Position numbers and translations under genes: made by a program. Below the pieces are notes generated by a model, which made no database searches, was not told where the DNA came from, and was given only the letters and a program-made list of their open reading frames with translations. Positions 24,495 to 36,578 of a DNA stretch of 64,000 bases are shown in pieces. This stretch comes from Cymodocea nodosa. Its lineage: Eukaryota > Streptophyta > Magnoliopsida > Alismatales > Cymodoceaceae. The stretch spans positions 7,956,001-8,020,000 of the forward strand of contig CM072335.1 in assembly GCA_036874045.1 (NCBI GenBank). Reading direction: 5' to 3'. The stretch's first letter is position 1. Each line of letters starts with the position of its first letter.

Positions 24495-25084
24495 TCAGGT
24501 TAACAATCTTTACATACCTAAATGCTCAAGTACAAAAGACATGTGATCAAACAAATCAATAAACTCTCAAAACTTTTCACTTTATCCTCATTTTTTTCTT
24601 TTCAACACAATATATATGTATTTCATTAATACAAATTTAGTAAAGCACAAATCTCATATAATTCTACCTCTACAATCTATTGAAAAATATGAATCTACAT
24701 TAATAAGCATTTTTTAGGAATCTACATTAATAAGCATTTTCGACTTTTGATTCTGAAAAACTTTTTCATTCACAAATAAAAGTAAAACATATGACAAATA
24801 ACAATACAACATATACTGGTAGATATGTGCATTGTGTGGAACTCAGGCTCCTACGCCTTTGGTGGCTCACAAGTAAGCTAGTTGGTTTCTTAGAATAGAT
24901 ACCAACAAACTAAATTGATATTGTTGTTTTTTTTTGTAAGATAAATAAAATATAAACTAATTTTTTTTTTCTATAAGTAAATAAAAATAGAATATGCAGA
25001 ACACATAAAACATTAAAAATACAAAATCACAGTTTAAGAATAAGATTGAAAAGTAGTGACAAATGGAATGAATGTAACAGTCCA
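24495..25084 (-). mobile_element. 3' non-coding internal region of the minus-strand family-A element, continued
   Basis: The complement matches 50,800-51,890 of the young element, including the CTAGCTTGCTTGTGAGCCACC stretch (24858-24880 region), with internal deletions. Non-coding. It links the F-box relic on its right to the LTR on its left. Confidence 0.75.
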
Positions 25085-25824
25085 AGCAAAACCTTTAGGC
25101 ATTATTCTCCTTGTTAATTCTACTTTAATGCACTCTATTTGTCTTTTTAATTTATAAACTTATAATATGTTATCAATGCTAAATATGGGAGTATTACCAT
25201 TAATGAAATGAAATGTAGAAAGAGATCCTCTCATCAACCATGATGATATAGATGTTTCTATTTCTACATATATTTTAATATATTCATCTTCCCATTTCCA
25301 TTCTTTTAGGTCATTCACTATCCATATTTGAATCAAGTCATCCCACCATCATACTAAATATCAAGTAGGATTATCGGATTCATTATACCATATTCGTAGT
25401 TGAATTTTATTATATTCTGCAGATGGTGGTTCAATTATAACTTGAGGTAAAGGTAATATTTCTATACATTCATCATAATTGTCTATGCTCACTATGTATA
25501 AATTAGATTTAAGTGTAACTAATATATCAGTGACTAGATATATATATCCATCAAATATCACATGTATATTGTTAACTAGTGTTTTCTCTCCTAGATATAC
25601 CATAATATTTTCATTCCAAGATTTATTCTTAAAATTATAAACACTTAAACACAATCCTTCATCCTAATTTTCAGTTGGTCCCTAATAAAATAATTTTTTA
25701 GGAATCGTTGAATTTCTATCAAAAAATATTAAGGTTGCCTCACAATTTTCAGTTGGTACTTTAAATATATTAGATATTCCTATATTTCATTCTTCTTTAG
25801 TGATATGATTTCTAACAAAAATAT
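25085..25824 (-). pseudogene. F-box-like gene relic, minus-strand family-A copy
   Basis: The minus strand matches the C-terminal two thirds of the intact F-box protein at 49705-50796. Examples: LSVYNFKNKSWNENIMVYLG against LSVYNFLNRSWNENIIIYLG, DGYIYLVTDI, NLYIVSIDNYDE, and NKIQLRIWYNESDNPT. Several stops follow (for example at about 25361). The F-box domain itself is lost: similarity ends near codon ~115 at the 25.83-kb junction with an LTR. The terminal stop of the intact copy corresponds to TGG here, so the C-terminus differs. Confidence 0.85.
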
Positions 25825-25848
25825 CACGTGTTTTCCATGTGCGTTCGG

Positions 25849-28800
25849 TGTTATTGATGTGAAAGGTTAGATCAAACAACTGGTTTAATTTGTCTTTAGG
25901 CTTAAATCAATAATTACTTTTAGAAGTAATCTAACAAACTTCCACATAAATTAGATATTAATTCCAATTTGTATTTTAACTACAAGTGCATAGTGTGTAT
26001 TGTATTTTTGTGCAAGTACAGGTTGATCTCACAGAGATTGAGTAAAAATTGTGTATTGTTCCGGTTTTAATAATGAAATTTATGTGTTCAATAATCACTC
26101 CGTTGAGTTACAGTTAACACAACAGACTAAGTTTGTGGAATTAACGCTAACTCAATGTGTTAGAACCCGAGTATTTTGATAATGCAAAACCTATGTGAGG
26201 AAACATATTATATTTCACAGATAAGACAATGCAGCAAAAAATTAGAAGGCAGACAAACAAGCTGTAGTTAATTTCAAGATATGCTGCTGTAAAGCTACAG
26301 AAAATTAGACAGTTCCAGGCTTATGTATTTAGAAGAAAGTTAATCTTTGGTGAGTTACAGACTTAAGTATCCGAAGAATTAATTTAAAGCAATAGCAGCA
26401 TTGTCAAACAGTTAGAAGAATAACTATCCGAAATCATAAAGCCTTCGAAGAGTGGTGAAAGGCAGTTGGTTGAATGATCGAAAAGTTAAGGAGTTAACTA
26501 TCCGAAAGCTCAAGGAAAATCAGAAAGTTAGAAAGACTATCTAAAACTTAAGTCATTCAATTAACCACATGCAGAAATCCAGAACAGAAGCTTAAAAAAC
26601 TTTTCGAAGAGTTAGAAAGATAACTATCCGAAATTTGAAGGATTTCGGTGAGTTACAGGTATAACCATCCGGAACTTACCATCGGTGAGTTATCCTATTA
26701 CGCCCATGCAGAATTAAAGAGACAGCAGTCAGAAGCTTAAAGAAAAATTGGAGAGTTACTGTAGTTAACTATCTGGAAGTCAAGAGTTTTTCGGTAAGTT
26801 AAAACTACAAGTCTCCGATCACTTGACACCTCACGTGAGTAACTTAAAATCCTCACGTGACACAGACAACAGGATGTAAGTGAATGTTCGATAAGTTATA
26901 AACGCTCTTCGATGAGTTATTCATATAACCATCCGAAAATCAAAGGAAATTGGAATGTTACTTATTGAACATCAGATAGAACGGTAACTTACCATATTTA
27001 GATCTGATTATTTAGCAAGTACAGCAAAATACATCCGTTGGAAGAAAAATGTGATCGTTATACCTTTTAGTATAAATATGAGAAGTTTAAGAGAAGATCA
27101 AATAGAGATAACGAGTATACATTATACAATGAGCTACACATAATTCCTGATACTCTCTCAAGTCTGCAAATAGTTAAGTTTACTCTTAAAGATTCACTAT
27201 AGAAAAGCTCCATGTGCCAAAACTCTGATAGAAAAAGTTCAAAGCTATTGGTTCGTGAGTTTCAACCTGAAAACTCATTGTTGGTTGAGAGCTTCAACCT
27301 GAAAGCTCGAAAGAAAGGTTGGTTATTGAGCTTATACTTGAAAACTCTAAGTGTTGGTTCTTGCTTCAACCTAAAAGCAAGTGTTGTAAGTATTTGAATA
27401 CTTAGTGAAGCTCAAGTGTATCTTGGGGGTGGACTAGCCAAGTTGGTGAACCACCTAAAATTTGCTGTGTGGTATTTTCTTACTGCTTTACTTATATTTA
27501 ATTCATCTCATTTAATTGTCTTGAAGAATCAATCAATTCTAACTTAAAAGAATTAAAACTTACACACCTTCATCATTCACCCCCCTCTGGTGAGCCTATC
27601 GATCCTAACACAATGGACTAATATCGTGGACTTAAGTTAACTCCACGAGCATATCTTTCCAGTTTAATACTGCTATTTACAGAGGAATTTGACCAACCAT
27701 TGGGCGGTTCCACAGATTGTAAATAACATCAATTAAACTCTTTAATGCTAGTTAATATTAGATTTATCATTAAGCAACTCTAACATTCAAATATTTCAAA
27801 CAATAACCATTAAAATCTTGAAGTACCTGAAATGAATCAATTTCAGTAAACTATAATACTATTTTCTATTTTCTAAATCAAACAAACATAAAACATTCAT
27901 AATACTGACAATGATAACTTTAATCACGATACAAAATAAACAATACAACACTTAAATACTAAATATAAAAAAAATAGATAAGTTGTTGTTTTTGGTATTT
28001 TTGTTTTGAGATATTCATGAAAATGGGCGAAAGGTGAAATGTAAAAATCTCTATCGATAGTAAATACTTTCGTCACTACATGCTACGCGATTACACCATT
28101 GAAAACTTAATCACTTACAATTCTACCTCCTCTCCCTATAGAATCACGAGTCCAAAATTGTAAGATGATCTCCTCTTCAGCATACTAGCATCAACCTGAA
28201 ACTAAGGCTAGAAGCTTTATGATCTCCTAAGATATGAGTCGGTGCTTGGTGAAAATGGCTTCCCTTCCCGTAACGTGATCACTCCTCACAGTGGTTGTCA
28301 GGCATCGTGTTTGGCTCGAAATCGACCTGACATCAGGAAAGTATCCTCACAGAACTTCGATGGTTGGTGATTATGGTAATGTTGGTGATGTTAGTGAATT
28401 GTTGGTGATGGTGTGGATGCTTTAGTGAACTTCTAACGCTGCCTGCAGTTAGCGCGGTCCTCCACCTTTACACACACCGCCACACACCACCAACCACACT
28501 TCTTTGTTTTTTCTCCTCTTCTTTTATATTTCTTTAGTAGTAACTACTTCTGCTTTAGATGATCGATTGAATTTCCTTCATTTAGATCAACGATGGTGAT
28601 TTCTTCTCCCTTCCACGAGTGAATTCCTATGTGATATGTGCAATCGTGGTTTTCCTTCGAATATCCTATTTTTGTAACCGCTATAGTGGCATATTAGGAA
28701 TTAAATGGTCCGTTGAGTTATAGATAACGCAACTTACATACTTTATTGATTTAACTATAAAACACGTGCAATAAGGAAATAAGCTGCTAACATAACACAT

Positions 28801-29337
28801 TATCTTAGTGTGTATTCATGTAACTCAACGCGTATAGTTATGCTAACTTAACGAGTTAAATATATGCATTTCACGTGATATACTAAAGCATTTAAATTCA
28901 ACACGTACATAATTCTAACTTAACAAGTTCAAATATTTAAGACACTTACAAACCTAATTATCCGATGCCCAAATGCATTTCGGATAGTTAATAGATAACT
29001 TACCAAAAATCCACTTAAGTCATGCATTATGGTTTCAACACGTGAACTTTAGGAAATAATAAAATATTCTTTAAAACATAACTGTTCAGTACATTAAACA
29101 TAATTTTCCGAAATAACAGAAAATTTGAATACTTAAGAATTTCACAACCTGCAATTTACCGACAGTTCAGAAATGTACTAAATTAACATTAATTCCCTGA
29201 AATTATGCAGATTCTTTCATTAAAGTATATAATAGTGCAATTATAACATAATGACTTAATTCTCATTTGATAAGCTAAATATTATGCAATTAACCATCAT
29301 TTAACTATTAATATTATGTACTTTTTCATTCTAAACA
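25849..29337 (-). repeat. family-A LTR (antisense), interrupted by a solo LTR
   Basis: The two halves, 25849-26157 and 27611-29337, together form a ~2.04-kb family-A LTR. The 3'-end region with ACTACAAGTGCATAG is on the left and the CTAAACA terminus on the right. A family-D solo LTR lies between them. The left limit is uncertain (25.83-25.85 kb). Confidence 0.75.
26158..27610 (+). repeat. solo LTR, family D, with target duplication CAATG
   Basis: 1,453 bp starting TGTTAGAACCC and ending GATCCTAACA (TG...CA with a 6-bp inverted terminus). It is flanked by the perfect 5-bp duplication CAATG (26153-26157 and 27611-27615) and contains a TATAAATA at about 27070. Nothing internal to an element remains, so it is a solo LTR from recombination between two LTRs. 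The ORF at 27212-27397 inside it has no recognisable product. Confidence 0.92.
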
Positions 29338-30873
29338 TATGGCTACTGGATATATAGGATGAAAGTATTCTTTCAGTCAATTGATTTCAAATTATAACAT
29401 ATAATTAGCAATCCTATAGTGTTAGTTATGACTCCATATGATACTTGAACTTTTGATGAAAAGGAGCGAATGACATCTAAGTTTTTCATATTGTTATGTT
29501 TTACTCTTCTACATACTCGAATAGTTAGATTTCTCTTTGAGTTTCTATTTTAAATTCTTATATTTTATCATTTTAAGAAACTCGAACAGTTATGCTTAAG
29601 TTTTCAACTTTTTCACATATCCATCCGAAAAACTCAAACAGTTAACTTAATATTATTATATTTTTATGAAAGACTTAAGATGTGACAATAACTATTCTAG
29701 TTTGTCATATAGTTAGGTGTTTTACTGCTCATAAAACTCGAATAGTTATCATAAGTCTTCGAGTTTTCTCATTTTTACTTAGCTAGTAGTTATTTTCTTT
29801 ACACAAACAATTACGCTAAGTCTTCTAATTTTATAGGTGGTAAACTCGTACAGTTATTGTAAGCATTCGAGTTATTTATCAGTAACAGATCTTATATTTA
29901 TGATGTCAATGATTGAATCTATTTATAAACTCAAAGAGTTATAAATGTTTTACTCACAACCTTTCGTGTTTCTACCTTAGTAAAACCCTAGTTTCATAAT
30001 CTTTACTTCCACTAAGTTCTACAATGAACAACGAAGATTAATTGACAATATCAAGATGTGGAAGAAGACATGGTAGAATGACAAAAGTGTAGAAATGAGA
30101 GATGAAACTTCAAAAGATAGAAAGTGAGATCAATGACATTTACTTAAGGTATAGTTTTTCTAATGAAGTACTACATGAAATTCAAAAAGCTGTTTAAGAC
30201 GAGAAAAATTTCTTTTAGAAATTTATTAGAAACTATGCTGAAACACAGTTTAGACTAAAATAGACTGAACTTTCTACATTACAAATGTGGAAAAGAACAT
30301 TACAACCTAACCCTAAGGTTGTTACACGTTCTAGACAAGTACCTGAAAAATCGGTACAGTCTATTACTTATTATGGAAAGAAATGGAGACCAATGATAGA
30401 AAATGCCAACAAGGAATAAGAATCTTTGTATTCTCAACATTATTTTTCCCCGGCTATTTTAGATGAAATTCAAAAATTTATTAATGAATAGAAAACTGCC
30501 ATTTAGACAATGGGCCTTCGAAGTGAACGACAAAAAGTTTATCAACTAAAAATAGCAAAGGTTGAGAGCTTAAAACTCTATATTCTATTGTTGCAACCTA
30601 GGCATCATGGTGAAGGACCATCAAGACCATAGGTGCCTTTAATAGGAGAAATTAAGAAAACTTTAGAACCTCTTGAATAACTAGAAACACTACAGACATA
30701 TAGTCGGAAAAAGAAAAAAACATTAGAATATTTTGGACTGATTACTAGTGTACAAGGCATATTGTAGCAAATAGAGGAATCGTTAAAAAATGGATAACTA
30801 TGTTCCATTGCACAAGCTGGACAAGATTTTATTTCAAGAATCCTAGCAAATGTGACAAATATTAGATTACAAG

Positions 30874-32403
30874 TGTTCAGGCTTTAATTTTGCCCATTTT
30901 TAATGAATTTTATAAGTAATTTTGCATGATATTATCTATCTATGGGGGATAAATGATATTAATTGTGGGTAATATAAGTCTTGAAATATAGTGCAATATA
31001 GAAATTTAATTAACAAGTGCATCCCCCATTGGATATAATTTTACATGGAACACATTGATTTTATTTTGAATGTCCTTTGTTGGCTAACGTCTCTTGGAGT
31101 TCAATTTCCATTAATTGTAGGTAACACACATATGGAAGGAGCTTAATGCAAAAGACCAAAAGAAGATGTAAAGAATCAAAAGTTGGTGGACTAAACTTTA
31201 AAGAAGAGGACATGCCAACACCTTATTGGCCCTCCTAGATCTATGGCATCCTATTGGCTTGGTGATAAAACCAAGGTGTCACATCAAAGAGAGAGAACAC
31301 ATGCCAACATAAATGCAAGGGGAGAGGAATTTCGTAGGCCAACTTGGTGCTTCCAACGAGAGAAAGAAAGAAGAGAAGAAAGCTTGGAGGTGAGGCTTAT
31401 GCTTGCAAGGAGACCATCCATTGATGCTATTCACCATTCCAAGGGCTAAGGAGAAAACGTCTAGGCTTGGAGGTGAGCTTGCTACCAAGTTCCATTGAAT
31501 TCAAAGCTCTAGAGATGAAGAGAAGAAGCTCTTAAGGTAGTGACAACCCTTAGAGTTTATTATTTTCTTGTATAGAAGGAAGAGTTGATGAGAAATGGTG
31601 GTGAACATCTAAATTATATGTCTTCTTAGATAGATAGAGTTCTAATGAATGTATAATTCTTCTTTTCAACTTCTAAATTGCAACCTCTATTCACGTGTAT
31701 TGTTGGGGCTGTTGGTGGGGCTTTCACACGAGTGAATGACACTCATCAATGGTGGCTTGGCACATTTGAGTGGGAGGTGTGAATTGAAAGAAGAAGAAAC
31801 TAAGTGTTGATGTTCATTTGAATGAAGAACCTATCATTTATCTCTAGTTGTTAATTTTAATTTCAGTAGTTAATTGAGTTTGTTATCTCTTATATTGATC
31901 ACATTTTATCCAAATCAATCCCAAAAAGAATTTCTAATGCAAGTAGTATAGTATAGTTTAGCTAGATTAGCAAATAGCATAGTTGCATGCACTTAGTATA
32001 AATTAGAAAAGAGTAGTGTAGTGTATTTTTTCTTCATATTCTATTTTTTTTCTCTTATTTTCTTTTGCATATATCTTGCTTCTAAACTCACGTGGAATTG
32101 GTGTGGATTTCATACTTGAATGGCTTGATAGATTTACAAGTAAAGAAATTGATTCACATCACCATTTTCCACTACACATTGCCTTGAAACTACATGATTT
32201 GTGAGCTTGTGCTATTTTTGATTATTCTACATTCACATGTCATTAATTTACTGAAGTATACCTAAGAGCTTAAATAGCAAAGTTGAGTAATAATTGATTA
32301 AGTCATAAACACAATCCTTGTGGAAGAATGACCTGTATTTGCCATGTACACTAAAGGAATTGTGCACTTGCAATAAAGCTTGAGCTAAAAAAATAGCTCA
32401 ACA
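30874..32403 (+). repeat. solo LTR, family E, with target duplication ACAAG
   Basis: 1,530 bp starting TGTTCAGG and ending GCTCAACA, flanked by the perfect duplication ACAAG (30869-30873 and 32404-32408). Its right end has the CTTGTGG...TGTGCACTTGCAATAAAG wording common near the 3' end of Athila-type LTRs. Family E occurs nowhere else in the window. ORFs inside (31243-31449 and its antisense) are not recognised. Confidence 0.88.
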
Positions 32404-33814
32404 ACAAGCATACACTTTAAGGTATTATGTCACATTAGTGCATAATGTCTCTTTTAATACAATGGACAGTTTTTCACATCATGCTGCAAGCCAACATTCT
32501 TTTCCTATAGAAAGAGAACATGTAGGAAATTTTGATGATATATATACAGATGATATCAATTTTGATGACATTTTTGATGACATAGACATTGAGTTTAGGA
32601 ATTTGAAGATATTTCATCTAAAGAGGAAAGTACAGATATTTTTCCTCTTACTGTATCTCAAATAGAGATTTTTGGTATAGTTGCTTATACTACATTTTAT
32701 ACATGTAGTTATGTTTATTACAGTATACAATATATTTGTTGATAAATGTATATAACAAGCAAACTACACAGTTACAAATAGAATATGGCATTGCTAATGT
32801 CTCAATTATAGAAATTTCTGAATTACAGAATGACTCCGTTACACAAATAGAGATAGTTGTTGTATAGACCAATTATAGAAATAAATGTTGCTGACAGATA
32901 GAATAGTACACAGATTGTTGATATTGATATGTTTCACGAAGATCATACAAAGGAAACTCAATAGATTATTGATATGACAATAACAGATATTTTAGACATT
33001 TATACTAGCTTTGATAGAAATTCCATCAGTTTTGGAAGATTTGAAAATATAGATGTTGTTGATAATATTGAAACAAGTCCCAAGTAAGAAAATCATGACA
33101 GGAAAATACCTAATCCTAAACAGAATTTAGACGAAAATACATTATTATGGTTCAGAAATAGTTCATGTTATGAAAAATTTCAAACATATAAAACTTTTAT
33201 AGTATTATATTCAAGACCAATTGACTTTGAAGGGATGACACATATACGAGAAATGTTTGAATTTCAAGGCTTGTTGACTCTACTTCCACAACAGCCAAGT
33301 CATCTTGTTATACCAGAACTTGTAAGTTGTTTCTACTCTAACTTAACAATGGAAGCAAGTATTCCTGTTTCAAATATACAAGAATACGATATATATTTAA
33401 CTCTAGAATTACTTTATTAAGTACTTGGTCTGAAAAATGAAAGAGTTAAATTATTAGAAAGAAAATAGGTTTATCAATTGGGATGAGACATTAAAAGTTT
33501 AGCCAAAGATTCGACTGCCAACAATCAAATGAGATTACTAAATGATTTAAATGGCCAGGCACATTTTATTGCAAAAATACTACATGCTTCACTATTTCAA
33601 AGCTTTGGTCATGGTGTAGTGGTTAGCAGATGTTGTCTTTATGCTACATATGCATTAATTAATCATATACAGGTGAACTAGTATGATATTTTTGATTATC
33701 ATATTTTAAACTTGTAGAGTAAATTATTTTTTGGTGATACACTTTTAAGAATTGTGGCAAGTCAAACAGATATTACACCTTGGCTACAGAAAAGATTAAA
33801 GTCAAGATCTTTCT

Positions 33815-34035
33815 CTACAAAAGAACTACAAAAATACCAGGAAGTAGATACACCTGTAATTCAATAGTAACAACAACAATAGGATCGGCAAACTCAGTCA
33901 CAACAACAACAGTAACAGTCAACACAACTTTCAGAACAACAGCAACATATAGTACATGAACAATATACAAGTATACATATAGATACAAATATAAATATAC
34001 ATACAGATACACATACAGACATAAATACAGAATTT
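33815..34035. repeat. CAACAA and ATACA simple-repeat tract
   Basis: Degenerate CAACAA repeats (Gln codons on the plus strand) followed by TATACATA/ATACAGATAC repeats. The long minus-strand ORF over it (Val/Leu/Tyr-rich) is a by-product of low complexity. Confidence 0.8.
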
Positions 34036-34492
34036 TTATAGCAATCATCACAAATTTCACTAGTTGATTTAGATTAAGCAATAATTGATGAGATCAACAA
34101 TGTAAGTACAGAAATTGCAAGGCAAATTTCTAATACTTTGCTAAATATTTTTCGAAGAAAAAAAGACTTGTGATTATACAAATTATGTATGGCATGTTTA
34201 TTCATTGTAATTTATTACCGAAAATTACTTATGTAAAGAAATTGCATTATGTAAATTGTTTACTGCATTTAATGTCATACACTTGTTTTTGACAATTTTT
34301 GTTTCAAACACTTTTATTTAAACAGTTTATTCTTATCCACGATTATGCATGTTTAAAAATTTCTTTTTGAACGATATATACTTAGTAAATTTTTCTTCCT
34401 TACATTTTATTTTCTTTTTTATAATGCCAAAAAGGGTGAGAAGATAGATTATTTGACTTATTACGTTTTGACATCATCAAAACTGGGGAGAT

Positions 34493-35797
34493 TGTTAGGA
34501 ATTTTATTTTGATGATAAATACTTTATTAATGTTTTTAATAAGTTTAAATAATATTTTCTAAATATAATAGTCACGTAATTAGATGTTGACAAGTTATCA
34601 GAAAGTTTCATTTAAAATTTCAGATAGTTAAATTTTTCGAATAGTTAAAGTTTTCAGATAGTTAGATTTTCAGACAGTTAAACTTTCGGATAGTTAACAT
34701 TTCGATTTAGTCGAAGAGTTATGTTAAAAACTTGTATAGTAAAGTTATCTACATGTGTGTTTTTAATATTTTAAGTTGTCACGTGTTTTCCATGTGCGTT
34801 CGGTAATGAAAATTAAAGAGTTAGATAACTGTTTGAGTTTTTATACGTTTGGATAGATAATTTTTTGAGTTTTATAAAATGACTAACGAACAAATAAGTT
34901 TTCTTTGTTCAGTCATGTGTTTTGCAGGAGCAAAAACTTGAAGAGTTACAGATAAGTATTTAAGTTTTTATAGAACTTAAAAGATAAGTGTTCGACTAAA
35001 ATAATGACTTAGAAGATATTATACAAATCTCTAGGAAGATAAAGTTTCAGTGAATCTACAAGTGGAAATCGTGAAAATTCAAAATGATAGTGGAGAAAGT
35101 GGAAATTTCAAAATGATAGTGGAGAAAGTGGAAATTTCAAAATGATAGTGGACATAGTGGAAATTCAAAAAGATAGAGGAAATCATGGATAATTTGAATT
35201 TGAAATTAGTACATGGATTATGGATTATAGATTAAGTAGATGAACATGTTGAACGTGAAGTTAGAGTTCGACTACTAATAGAGAGTACAAGCTGCATTAC
35301 TATCATCCTAATCATAATTTGAAAAATCAAGTCTGAATATTCAATTCCAAAATCTTAAATATCAAGTTTGAATATTCAACTGCATATCAAATCTAGAAAA
35401 ATTCTCCAACATCAGAAGAAGTTCAGAATTTCAAGTAATTTCAGAAAAGGAGCTGCAAATGTAAGAAGTCTGGAAATTCGACAACTAGAGAAGAAGAGAT
35501 ACAGAAGCTGAGCAAAAAGAAGGAAAAGGAGCTACGTGCATAAAGATCAGGTTTTATACAAATCGAAATTAGCTTTGAATAAGGACTTCATTTTCTATTT
35601 GAATTGTATATCGGACATTACTGTATCAAAACCGACAAGAAGGGAAATGAGCTGAAAAGATATTGTAAATTCTTTCTTTAAAGTTTATAAAGAATAGAAT
35701 TTTATTTATGAGTGTTTTGTGCTCTTGTTTTATCCGCTGGTAATTGTAATTGCTAAAGACACAATTCACTCTCCTTTTGTGATACAACGATCCTACA
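34493..35797 (+). repeat. 3' LTR of the related element (family C)
   Basis: 1,305 bp from TGTTAGGAATTTT to GATCCTACA, directly after a polypurine tract. Termini resemble solo LTR D (TGTTAGAACC...GATCCTAACA), so C and D are related families. It contains a 29-bp tandem array (35073-35188). It ends against a reverse-transcriptase fragment, which suggests insertion into a family-A pol. Confidence 0.8.
35073..35188 (+). repeat. 29-bp tandem array in LTR C
   Basis: Three near-identical units starting at 35073, 35102 and 35131 (GAAATTTCAAAATGATAGTG core), plus a degenerate fourth. Confidence 0.9.
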
Positions 35798-36211
35798 CTT
35801 TTACTGATTTAGGTTCTGGTAGATTAGAAATTACTTCTATTTTAATTTTATCTACTTCGAACCCTTTCTTTGAAATAGCCTGTCCCAAGACTATTCCTTG
35901 TTTAACCATGAAGTGACATTTTTCCCAATTTAGAACCAGATTTTTTTCCACAGAACGTTTTAATACTTGGTCTAAATTGTTTAAACACACTTCTTGTGAA
36001 GTTTCATATACAGTAAAATCATCCATAAATATTTCTAAAAAAACTTCAGTCATTCTAGTGAATATGCTCTGCATACACCTTTGAAAGGTAGTTGGAGCAT
36101 TACATAATCTGAATGACATCCTCTTAAAAGCATAAGTTCCATTAGGACATGTGAAAGTTGTTTTCTCTTGATCTTCTAATGCTACTAGAACTTGGTTATA
36201 TCCTGAAATAG
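35798..36211 (-). pseudogene. family-A reverse-transcriptase fragment, antisense
   Basis: The minus frame 36119-35798 is open and encodes [26 protein letters not shown] (RT catalytic FMDD), [15 protein letters not shown] and [11 protein letters not shown]. It is nearly collinear with 42.16-42.47 kb of the young element. Upstream blocks (SGYNQ-like) continue to 36211 in the same orientation. Both ends are abrupt: LTR C on the left, a sense F-box fragment on the right. Confidence 0.9.
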
Positions 36212-36578
36212 TTGAACCACCATCTGTAGAACATGATAAAATTCAATTAGGAATGTGGTACAATGAATATGATGGTCCTACATTATGTTTAGTAAGATGG
36301 TGGGATGAACTAATGAAATTTCAAATATAGATTATAAAAGACCTAAATGAATGGAAGTGTGAAGAGGAATATATTGAACTATATGTAGAAATAGAAACAA
36401 CTACGTTATCGTGGAATAGAAAAGGATCTCTTTCTGCATTTCAATTCATTAATAGTAATACGCTTGTATTTAGCATTGATAACATATTGCAAGTTTACAA
36501 GTTAAAAAGGAAAGCAAACTGCATTAAAACAGAATTAATAGCAAGGAGAATGATGTTTAAAAGTTTTTGCTTGGACTG
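36212..36578 (+). pseudogene. F-box-like gene 3' fragment, older plus-strand family-A copy
   Basis: The plus frame matches the last ~120 codons of the 49705-50796 protein (NKIQLGMWYNEYD, LCLxRWWDELMKFQI, EEYIELYVEIETT, WNRKGSLSAFQFINSNT). The N-terminal two thirds, including the F-box, are missing because the sequence switches at about 36211 to antisense RT. It belongs to the older element that the young element entered. Confidence 0.85.

Larger units (their letters stand above)
29338..34492 (+). mobile_element. degenerate internal 3' half of a related LTR element (env-like region)
   Basis: 29338-30000 is non-coding, with many TCGAATAGTTA/TTCGAGTT-type motifs. From about 30030 to 34170 a plus-strand frame, broken by many stops, parallels the env-like ORF of the young family-A element. 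The clearest match is 33121-33440 (MFEFQGLLTLLPQQ against LFEFQGLLQFISQ; FYSNL against FYANL). Gln-rich low-complexity coding lies at 33.84-34.0 kb. It ends in a purine tract (AAACTGGGGAGA, 34480-34491) directly before an LTR. A solo LTR interrupts it at 30874-32403. The 5' LTR and pol are missing. Confidence 0.65.

Noticed and set aside
31243-31488. Overlapping 68- and 69-codon ORFs on opposite strands
   Set aside because: Both fall inside solo LTR E with no recognisable product.
33815-34081. 88-codon minus ORF rich in Val/Leu/Tyr, resembling membrane segments
   Set aside because: It is the antisense of CAACAA and ATACA simple repeats within a decayed plus-strand gene.
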